A stretch of DNA of 64,000 bases, taken from NCBI RefSeq assembly GCF_022437945.1, contig NZ_CP092535.1:2108001-2172000 (forward strand), read 5' to 3'. Shown piece by piece: positions 55,985 to 64,000 of the stretch. The translations under genes were made by a program, and so were the position numbers. Source of the DNA: Nocardioides sp. TF02-7 (GTDB taxonomy: Bacteria; Actinomycetota; Actinomycetes; Propionibacteriales; Nocardioidaceae). The notes under the pieces were generated by a model. It made no database searches, was not told where the DNA came from, and saw only the letters and a program-made list of their open reading frames with translations. Every line of letters starts with the position of its first letter. Positions within the stretch are counted from its first letter, which is position 1.

Positions 55985-57322
55985 ATGCACTGCCCGTTCG
56001 TCCCGGCCTACCTGCTCGAACGGCTCGCGGCGGCCGGCCACGGCGCCGGGGGCCCCGGCCGCACGGTGGAGGTCGACGCCCGGCTGCGCGCCCGGCGGGC
56101 GTCGCTCGCCGACCCGCGGCGGGCGCAGGTGTCGCTGCCCACCAGCGCAGTGCCCGGCGACGCGGCGCCGGCCTGGCAGGTGCACACGGCCGGCGGCACC
56201 GCCCGGCTCCCCGGCGACCTGGTGCGTCCGGCCGGCGGGCCGGAGAGCGGCGACGCCGCGGTCGACGAGGCCGCGCTCGGGCTCACCGAGTCGCTGGCGC
56301 TCCTCGCCGACCTCGGGCGGTCGTCGTACGACGGCCGCGGGGCGACGGTGGTCGCGACCGTGCACTACGAGCGCGACTACGACAACGCCTTCTGGAACGG
56401 CACCCAGCTGGTGTTCGGCGACGGGGACGGGCGGGTGTTCGACCGGTTCACCAAGCCGATCGACGTCCTCGGCCACGAGCTCGGCCACGCACTCACCCAG
56501 CACACCGCCGACCTCGCCTACGCCGGTCAGGCCGGGGCGCTCAACGAGTCGGTCTCCGACGTCGTCGGCGCCTGCGTCCGGCAGCGTCACCTCGGCCAGG
56601 ACGTCTCCGAGGCCGACTGGCTGGTCGGTGTGGGCCTCTTCCTCCCCGGCGTGCAGGCGCGGGCGCTGCGGTCGATGGCCGAGCCCGGCACGGCGTACGA
56701 CGACCCGGTGCTCGGCCGCGACCCGCAACCGGGCCACATGGACGACTACGTCGACACCGACGACGACAACGGCGGCGTGCACATCAACTCGGGCATCCCC
56801 AACAAGGCGTTCCACCTCGCTGCCACGGCGATCGGCGGCACCGCCTGGGAGGGAGCCGGGCGGATCTGGTTCACGGCCCTCACCTCCGGCATCGGCCCGC
56901 AGACCGACTTCGCCGGGTTCGCCGAGGCGTGCGTGGCGGCTGCGGGGCAGCACGCCACTGCCGTGGCGGAGGCGTGGCAGCAGGTCGGGGTCGTCGCCGG
57001 GCGGGGCGGGCGCACCCGCACGGTCGGAGGAGCGGGCGCCGCGGGCCCCGGCTGGCCGCTCACCGTCCGCCGGTCCGGCGGCTACGCCGGCCTGGTCAGC
57101 GAGCGGACCGTCGACCTCGACGGCGACGACGAGGTGGCCGCCCGGGCGCGGCGCCTGTTCGAGGCGGTCGACCTCGAGGCGCTCCGCCCGGCCGGGCAGC
57201 ACCCCGACGCGTTCGTCTACACCTTCGCCTGCGGCCCGGTGACCGCCCGGCTCGGCGAGCAGGACCTCACCCCCGAGCTGGTCGAGCTGGCCCGGCTCGT
57301 GCTGGGCGCCGACGACCGGTAG
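55985..57322 (+). CDS. M4 (protealysin-like) metallopeptidase with C-terminal emfourin-like inhibitor domain
   Basis: A 445-aa zinc protease without signal peptide. The short protealysin propeptide (MHCPFVPAYLLERLA) is followed by the catalytic domain: zinc motif VLGHELGHALTQH, second-helix Glu in ALNESVSDVVGA, and the C-lobe His in GGVHINSGIPNKAF. From about residue 355 (WPLTVRRSGGYAGLVSERTVDLD ... DAFVYTFACGPVTARL) the chain resembles emfourin, the protein inhibitor normally encoded beside protealysin genes. A fused inhibitor would keep the enzyme silent in the cytosol. The domain call is from memory of the family. Confidence 0.75.
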   Translation: MHCPFVPAYLLERLAAAGHGAGGPGRTVEVDARLRARRASLADPRRAQVSLPTSAVPGDAAPAWQVHTAGGTARLPGDLVRPAGGPESGDAAVDEAALGLTESLALLADLGRSSYDGRGATVVATVHYERDYDNAFWNGTQLVFGDGDGRVFDRFTKPIDVLGHELGHALTQHTADLAYAGQAGALNESVSDVVGACVRQRHLGQDVSEADWLVGVGLFLPGVQARALRSMAEPGTAYDDPVLGRDPQPGHMDDYVDTDDDNGGVHINSGIPNKAFHLAATAIGGTAWEGAGRIWFTALTSGIGPQTDFAGFAEACVAAAGQHATAVAEAWQQVGVVAGRGGRTRTVGGAGAAGPGWPLTVRRSGGYAGLVSERTVDLDGDDEVAARARRLFEAVDLEALRPAGQHPDAFVYTFACGPVTARLGEQDLTPELVELARLVLGADDR

Positions 57323-57395
57323 CGGCGGCGGCGAGGAGCAGGAGGGCGGGGCCCGGGCGGGAATGCGGCGCCGCGGCGGTAGGTTGCCGCCTGAC

Positions 57396-58859
57396 GTGCC
57401 CGCCGAGACCTCCGCCCCGACCCGCGCCTCGGTCGGCCTGCGCAGCGAGCGGGGGCCGATCCTCGGCTCGGTGATGCTGAGCATCGCGCTGATCGCCATC
57501 GACTCGACGATCCTGGCGACCGCGGTGCCGGCGATCGTGCGCGACCTCGGCGGGTTCACCCAGTTCCCGTGGCTGTTCTCGGCGTACCTTCTGGCCCAGG
57601 CCATCACCACGCCCGTCTACGGCAAGCTCGCCGACGTGTTCGGCCGCAAGCCGATGATGCTGTTCGGCATCGGCCTGTTCGTGCTCGGATCGGTGCTGTG
57701 CGCGGTCGCGTGGAGCATGGGCGCGTTGATCGCGTTCCGTGCGCTGCAGGGCCTCGGTGCTGGTGCGATCCAGCCGTCCGGGATGACGATCATGGGCGAC
57801 ATCTACTCCGTCGCTGAGCGGGCGGTCGCCCAGGGCTACATCGCGAGCGTGTGGGCGATGTCCGCCGTCGTCGGCCCGGCGCTCGGCGGCCTGTTCTCCG
57901 ACCACCTCTCCTGGCGGTGGATCTTCTGGATCAACCTGCCGCTGGGGTTGCTCGCGGCCGCCGTGCTGCTGGTGCGGTTCCACGAGGAGCGGGAGCCGCG
58001 CGAACGGCGGCCGATCGACGTGACCGGCTCGGTGCTGGTCGCCGGCGCCTCGGCGCTGCTGCTGCTCGCGCTGCTCGAGGGCGGCATCCGGTGGCCGTGG
58101 TGGTCGTTCGCCAGCGTGGGCCTCCTCGTCGGGTCAGCGGTGCTCGTCGCACTGTTCGTCCTGGTCGAGAGCCGCGCAGCCGACCCGGTGCTGCCGGGCT
58201 GGCTGTTCCGCCGGAGGGTCCTCAACGCGGCGCTCGTGGGCAGCTTCGTCGCCGGCGTCGTGATGATGGGCGTGACGTCGTACGTCCCGGTGTATGCCCA
58301 GCAGGTCCTCGGCTCCGGCGCGACCGTCGCCGGCTTCGCCGTCGCGGCCCTCGCCATCGGCTGGCCGATCGCGGCCAGCAGCTCCGGCCGGATCTACCTG
58401 CGGTGGGGCTTCCGCGCGTGCCTGCTGCTCGGCGGCGGTTTCGGCGCGCTCGGCGCCTGGCTCCTGGTGCTGGTCGGTCCTGGCAGCGGTGTCTGGCTCC
58501 CCGCGGTCGCCTGCCTGGTGCTCGGCCTCGGGCTCGGCTACGTCGTCAGCCCCAGCGTCGTCGCGCTGCAGTCGGCGGTCGGGTTCCAGGAGCGCGGCGT
58601 GGCCACCGGCGCCAACATGTTCGGCCGGTCGGTCGGCAGCGCGGTGGGCGTGGCGGCGTTCGGCGCGATCGCCAACGCGGCCGTCGCGAGCCGCCTCGAC
58701 GGTGGCGGCCACGCCGGGGCGGTCGACCTCGACGAGCTGCCGGTCTCGGTGCTCGACCCTGCGCTGCAGGCCGTCTTCCTTGCCGTCGCCTGCTCCGCGC
58801 TGCTCCTGGTGGCCGCCGGGCTGCTCATGCCCCGCCGCGGTCCCGACCCGGTCGAGTAG
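57396..58859 (+). CDS. MFS transporter, DHA2 (EmrB/QacA) family
   Basis: A 14-helix drug:H+ antiporter of 487 aa. Helix 1 carries the DHA2 motif LIAIDSTILATAVPAI; motif A is GKLADVFGRKPMM; motif C is WAMSAVVGPALGGLFSDHLSWRWIFWINLPLG. GTG 57396 is preferred to the in-frame ATG at 57363 because TAGGTT (57380-57385) is a likely -10 box lying between the two. It stands alone. No frame breaks were seen. Confidence 0.85.
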   Translation: MPAETSAPTRASVGLRSERGPILGSVMLSIALIAIDSTILATAVPAIVRDLGGFTQFPWLFSAYLLAQAITTPVYGKLADVFGRKPMMLFGIGLFVLGSVLCAVAWSMGALIAFRALQGLGAGAIQPSGMTIMGDIYSVAERAVAQGYIASVWAMSAVVGPALGGLFSDHLSWRWIFWINLPLGLLAAAVLLVRFHEEREPRERRPIDVTGSVLVAGASALLLLALLEGGIRWPWWSFASVGLLVGSAVLVALFVLVESRAADPVLPGWLFRRRVLNAALVGSFVAGVVMMGVTSYVPVYAQQVLGSGATVAGFAVAALAIGWPIAASSSGRIYLRWGFRACLLLGGGFGALGAWLLVLVGPGSGVWLPAVACLVLGLGLGYVVSPSVVALQSAVGFQERGVATGANMFGRSVGSAVGVAAFGAIANAAVASRLDGGGHAGAVDLDELPVSVLDPALQAVFLAVACSALLLVAAGLLMPRRGPDPVE

Positions 58860-58906
58860 GGAGCGGTCGAGGTCGGCCCGCGGCTGAGCGGGCCACCACG
58901 GGACCG

Positions 58907-58959
58907 GATTCGACGCGCCACGAGGGCCGATTCGACGCGCCACGAGGGCCGATTCGACG
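58907..58959. repeat. 22-bp tandem repeat
   Basis: GATTCGACGCGCCACGAGGG plus CC occurs twice in perfect tandem, with a third partial copy (GATTCGACG). It lies in the 228-bp gap after the MFS gene. Confidence 0.7.
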
Positions 58960-59010
58960 ACTTCCGACGTGCGTCTGGCGGCTTTCGTTCGCCTGCGCAG
59001 CAACTTTTGC

Positions 59011-59040
59011 TTGACGTTCGACATAAGTCTTCCCTAGGTT
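59011..59040 (+). promoter_or_regulatory. Promoter of the ThuA/sorbosone-dehydrogenase gene
   Basis: TTGACG and TAGGTT are 18 bases apart, ending 47 bases before the ATG at 59088, which also has an AGGAG ribosome site. Confidence 0.6.
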
Positions 59041-59087
59041 CCGGTGTGGCGCACGTCACCCGCTGCCCTGTCGACCCTAGGAGCGTC

Positions 59088-62000
59088 ATGACTGTCCATC
59101 GCCGAGCCGGGTTCCGGTTCCTCTCCGCCTCGATCGCCGCCGCGGTGGCCGGAGCCCTCGCGGCAGCGCTGCCCGCGCCGGCCTCGGCCCACGAGGGCCA
59201 CGGGCACGTCCTGATCTTCACCGAGGCCCCGGCCGGGTCCCTGGCACGACGACGCGATCGCCGAGGGTGCGCCCAAGCTGGAGGCGGCCCTGGAGGCCGA
59301 GGGCATGGACGCGACCATCGTCGACGACTCCGAAGGGGTGTTCACCGACGAGGGGCTCGCGGAGTACGACGCGATCGTCGCGTTCCAGACCAACGGCGAC
59401 CCCTGGACCGCCGACGAGAAGGACGCCATGGAGCGCTGGATGGCGGCCGGCCACGGCATCGCCGCCGTCCACAACGCCACCGACATGCGCGGCAACTACG
59501 CGTGGTGGGACGAGATGGTCGGCTCCCTGATGCCGGGCCACGCGCCGACCGGCACCGACCCGGGCCAGCCCGGCGTCGTCCGGGTCGAGGACCACCACCA
59601 CCCCTCGACCGACCACTTCACCGAGACCCGCTGGCAGCGCAGCGACGAGTGGTACAACTTCTCCAACAACGTGCGCGGCACCGCCCACGTCCTCGCCACG
59701 ATGGACGAGTCGACGTACTCCGGCGGCAACATGGGCTACGACCACCCGATCAGCTGGTGCAAGCCCTACGAGGGCGGCCGGTTCTGGGCCACGGCGCTCG
59801 GCCACTTCCCGTCGCACTACGACGAGCCGAAGTTCATGGAGCACCTCGTGGGCGGCGTGGAGTACGTCGCCGGCCTCGAGCCCGGCGACTGCGGCGGCAC
59901 CGTGTGGGAGAGCTACGAGCGGGTGCCGCTCGACCAGAACACGTCCGCGCCGTACGCCATGGACGTCGCGCCCGACGGCAAGGTCTTCTTCACCGAGCTG
60001 GTCCGCGGCCAGATCCGCGTCTTCGACCCGCAGACCCAGACCACCAGCACCGCCGTCACCATCCCGGTCTACTCCGGCGGCGAGGACGGCCTGCTCGGCA
60101 TCACGCTGGCCAACGACTTCGAGGAGTCCGGCCACCTCTACGTCTACTACTCGCCGGCGAGCGACGACGACACCGACCCCGAGAACTTCTTCAACGTCCT
60201 CTCGCGCCTGACCTACGACCACCAGACCGGCACCATCGACCGCGCCACCGAGAAGGTGCTGCTGGAGGTGCCCGCCCGCCGGCTCCCCCGACGAGCCCGG
60301 CCACACGGGCGGCGGCCTCGACATGGACCCCGAGGGCAACCTCTACCTCGGCGTCGGTGACGACGTGAACCCGCACTCCGAGCCCTCCGGCGGCTACGCC
60401 CCGATCTCGGAGCGCCAGGGCACCTTCCACGACGCCCGCGCCACCTCGGCCAACACCAACGACCTGCGCGGCAAGCTGCTCCGGATCACCCCGAACCCCG
60501 ACGGCTCGGGCTACACCATCCCCGAGGGCAACCTCTTCCCCGAGGCCGAGGACGCCGAGGACAAGACCCGGCCCGAGATCTACGCGATGGGCTTCCGCAA
60601 CCCGTTCCGGTTCTCCGTCGACCCCGAGACCGGCTGGATCAGCCTCGCCGACTACTCGCCGGACAACAACAACGACGCCCCGGCCACCCGCGGGCCGGCC
60701 GGCATCGCGGAGTGGAACCTGATCAAGTCGCCGGGCAACTACGGCTGGCCGCTGTGCATGGGCGACAACGAGCCGTTCCGCGACGTCGACTACGGCCACA
60801 CCACGCCGCAGAACCCGCCGGTCGTCGGTGACTACTTCGACTGCGCCAACCCGGTCAACGACAGCGTCCACAACACCGGCCTGACCGAGCTGCCGCCCGT
60901 GCGGCCCGCGGACATGTTCTACGGCTACCGGCGCAGCTCGGTGCCGCAGGTCATCGCGCAAGGCGGCGGTCTCGCCCCGATGGGCGGCCCGTTCTACCAC
61001 TACGACGAGGAGCTGGAGTCCGACACCAAGTTCCCCGCCTCCTTCGACGCCAAGCCGTTCTTCTACGACTGGGCGCGCAACAAGATGTACAACATCCAGC
61101 TCGCGGAGGACGCCGGCACCGCCGACCCGGGCGACGCCGTCGAGAAGGTGAACCCGTTCCTGCCGCAGGAGCAGTTCCTCGCGCCGATCGACTCCAAGTT
61201 CGGTCCCGACGGGTCGCTCTACGTCCTCGACTGGGGCGGCGGCTACGGCCGTGACAACCCCAACTCGGGCCTGCACCGGATCGACTACATCCAGGGCTCC
61301 CGCTCGCCGATCGCCCGGCTCGCGGCCGACCCGTCGTCCGGCCAGGCGCCGCTGACCGTCGAGTTCGACGGCTCGGGCTCCACCGACCCGGAGGGTGCCG
61401 AGCTCACCTACGAGTGGGACTTCGAGGACGACGGCACGGTCGACGCCACCGGTGCGACCGCCAGCCACACCTACACCAACGAGGGCGTGCACCGCGCCCG
61501 GCTGACCGTCTCCGACCCGGACGGCAAGGAGGGCACGACGACCGTCTCGATCACGGTGGGCAACACCGAGCCGTCGGTCCGGTTCAACCTGCCGCCGGAC
61601 GGGGCGTTCTTCGAGTTCGGCGACGAGATCTCGTGGGACGTGGAGGTGACCGACCCCGAGGACGAGACGATCTCGGGTGACGACGTCATCGTCCAGCCCG
61701 CGCTCGGCCACGACGCCCACTCGCACCCGACCGAGCCCTACACCGGTCTGACCGGCAGCGTGGTGACCAGCCTCGGCGGGCACGCACCGGACGAGAACAT
61801 CTTCTTCGCGCTCGACGCCCGCTACACCGACTCGGGCGACGAGTCCGGCGAGAACGCGCTCACCGGCTCCGCGACCTCGGTGCTCTACCCCAAGCTGCGG
61901 CAGGCGGAGTTCTTCGACGCGAAGTCCGACGACGCCGTCGTCCAGCCGGGCCGCGACGCGGCCGGTGGCGGTCAGGTCGTCGTCGGTGACGACGGTGCCT

Positions 62001-64000
62001 GGATCCAGTTCGACACCGTGAGCTTCTACCGGGTCAACCGGCTCGCGCTGCGAGCGTCGGCCACCACCGGGGGCACGCTCGAGATCCGCCAGGACGCGCC
62101 GGACGGCGAGCTGCTGGCGACCGCCGAGGTCCCGGCCACCGGTGCCGGGTTCCGCGACGTCGTCGTCGACACCAGCGCCCTGGGCGCCGAGACGAGGGAC
62201 CTATACGTCGTGTTCGCCGACGGCCCGGTCCGGCTCAACTTCCTCGAGGCCCTCGGCCGCGGCGCCTCCCCCCACGGAGCGCCCGTCGGTGACGATCACC
62301 TCCCCGACGAGGACGAGCAGCTCGACCCCGGCACCGACGTGCCGGTGACGGCCGACGCCTCCGACGAGGGCGGCGAGGTCACCCAGGTCGAGTTCTTCGT
62401 CGACGGCGAGTCGATCGGCGTCGACGACACCGCGCCGTTCGAGGTCACCTGGACCACCCCGGAGGAGGAGAACCTCTACCACCTCACCGCCGAGGCCACC
62501 GACGACGAGGGCAACCAGCGCACCTCGCGGGTCGTCGTGGCGCAGGTCGGCGAGCTCTTCGGCGACCTGGTCCAGTTCAGCAACGCCGGCGGCTCCTTCG
62601 AGAAGGCCGGCGCCGACGCCTTCGAGATCACCGGGGCCGGCAACAACACCTGGCAGGGCGTCGACCAGTACAGCGCGTTGTACCTGCCCGGCGGCGGTGA
62701 CGACGACAGCTGGGAGGCCGTGGTCAGGGTCGACGGCCAGACCCACGCCAACAACAGCGCCAAGACGGGGATCATGGTCCGCAACGACATGACCCAGCCC
62801 GGTCAGTCGCCCGGCTACCTGTTCCTCGGCATCCGCCCGGCGAACGGCGTGGAGTTCCTCCGCGACACCGACGGCAACGGCCAGCTGGACGCCTCCACGG
62901 CGGGTGGGAGCACGGCGTACCCGACCTGGCTCAAGGTGGTCCGCAGCGGCGACCAGTACTCGGCGTACTACTCGCGCAACGGCTCGACCTGGAACCAGGT
63001 GGGCACCGCGGCCACGCTCGGCGGAGCGGCGAACGTGCAGGACGTCGGCATCGCCACCACGGCCCACTCGGCCGCGACGGGCACCGCGTCGTTCTCGGCC
63101 TTCTCCGTCGACTCGGAGGTGGAGCCGGTCGACCCGGAGGAGACCTACGAGCCGCTGACCTGCGTGGGGCCGCTCTCCGACGAGTTCACCGGCGGCCTCA
63201 ACGGCAAGTGGAGCGTCCGCCAGGCGACGGGTGTCCCGGTCCGCGCGACGGGCGGCCAGCTGCAGCTGCCGATCACCGGCGGTGACATCAACGAGGCCAG
63301 CCCCGGTCCGGTGAGCTTCGTCGGCCAGCCGACGCCCGAGGGCGACTGGACGGCCACCACGAAGCTCACGGTGCCGCACAGCTCGCACTGGCAGTGGGCC
63401 GGCCTGGTCGTGCACCAGGACGACGACAACTACAACAAGCTGGCGTTCGTCCGGCACCAGAACGGCGGCCGGATCGTCGAGTTCCAGTCCGAGACCAACG
63501 GCTCGCGCACCACCCCGCACGCGCCGACCGTCCCGACGGACTTCCCGACGACGATCTACCTGCGGCTCGTCAACACCGGTGGCACGCTGACCGCTGCGTA
63601 CTCCAGCAGCGGCGCCGACGGCTCGTGGGTCCAGCTCAACGGGTCGACCGCGCTCAAGCCCGACGCGCGGATCGGGCTGATGGGGGGCCGGCGACCTCGG
63701 CACCACCCCGGTGACGGCCAGCGTCGACTGGTTCCGGGTGACCCCGGACCGTGACGCCCCGGAGTTCACCCCGGACGACGAGTTCGACGGTGACGAGCTC
63801 GACGGCTGCCGGTGGGCGCACACGGTGCGCTACGACTCCGAGACCGTCGAGGTCGCGGACGGCCACCTGAAGGTCGAGACCCAGCCGGGCGACATCAACG
63901 GCAACAACCCCGTGAACCCGCGGAACTTCGTGCTCCAGGCCGCCCCCGAGGGCGACTGGGTGGCGACCACGCGGTTCAAGGCGCCGCTGGTGCACCGGTG
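59088..64000 (+). CDS. Giant secreted ThuA / glucose-sorbosone-dehydrogenase multidomain protein, 3' end missing
   Basis: At least 1,637 codons, running off the window. In order: signal peptide (to PAPASAHEGH); a ThuA-like domain (HVLIFTEAPAGS ... GIAAVHNATDMRGNYAWWDEMVGS); a glucose/sorbosone-dehydrogenase beta-propeller (APYAMDVAPDGKVFFTELVRGQIRVF; HTGGGLDMDPEGNLYLGVGDD; YAMGFRNPFRFSVDPETG); a PKD domain (PLTVEFDGSGSTDPEGAELTYEWDFEDDG); Ig-like EFFVDGESIGVDDTAPFEVTW; and DUF1349/LamG-like jelly rolls, the last two opening SDEFTGGLNGKW and DDEFDGDELDGCRW. It probably binds and oxidises extracellular carbohydrate. Frame breaks from extra bases lie near 59238, 60283 and 63685, and a compensating pair near 62265-62290. 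Confidence 0.8.

Noticed and set aside
1..64000. rRNA, tRNA or known riboswitch genes
   Set aside because: I saw no recognisable tRNA cloverleaf, rRNA segment or riboswitch core in the intergenic regions read. A covariance-model search would be needed to exclude small RNAs.

Overview
The window comes from a very GC-rich actinobacterium. GTG starts, a GTP-type PEP carboxykinase, AfsR/SARP regulators, a class E sortase, an F420-type nitroreductase, an MmpL-type exporter and many leaderless starts all fit this. The Nocardioides/Propionibacteriales range is my best guess; I cannot name a species from this sequence alone.

Layout. 0-11.8 kb: pckG (5' end cut), a phased palindrome array, a zinc dehydrogenase, a very large secreted protein of unknown function, a TrmB/LuxR-like regulator, a membrane class III cyclase, a TSUP exporter and a PGPGW membrane protein. 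11.8-26.9 kb: an MFS exporter, then what looks like one surface-assembly locus. It holds an LtaS-like protein that lacks catalytic residues, an AfsR-like and a short BTAD regulator, a secreted protein with a C-terminal anchor, two exosortase-family proteins around a DsbA-like protein, a 52-aa anchor protein, a processive GT2 glycosyltransferase, a WecB epimerase, a lipoprotein and a class E sortase. GTGAC-N6-GTGAC direct repeats lie at four of its upstream regions. 26.8-36.4 kb: a chromate transporter and the recC-recB-recD operon. 36.5-42.4 kb: an ACT protein, then UbiA prenyltransferase, geranylgeranyl-reductase-like flavoprotein, type III polyketide synthase, ICMT-like methyltransferase, flavoprotein hydroxylase and idi, which reads as a prenylated phenolic-lipid/quinone operon. 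42.5-46.2 kb: a nitroreductase, a merR-trxA pair flanked by two copies of a ~91-bp element with terminal inverted repeats, menB, and a 1.1-kb foreign remnant (helicase fragment, antitoxin, broken toxin) bounded by a 16-bp duplication of the menB 3' end. 46.2-64 kb: glyoxalase/WYL/Imm5, a secreted protein, a sirtuin and asparaginase pair, TetR/MmpL, a second phased palindrome array, a receptor Ser/Thr kinase, an M4 metallopeptidase that seems to carry its own emfourin inhibitor domain, an MFS exporter, and a giant secreted ThuA/sorbosone-dehydrogenase protein that runs off the window.

Sequence quality matters. About thirty genes-in-one-piece are interrupted by apparent single-base indels, mostly one extra G or C in a homopolymer run. 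Each of recC, recB and recD has exactly one. I treat these as probable assembly errors and give the joined gene extents; where a frame changes I say where. No rRNA, tRNA, transposase or CRISPR array was seen.
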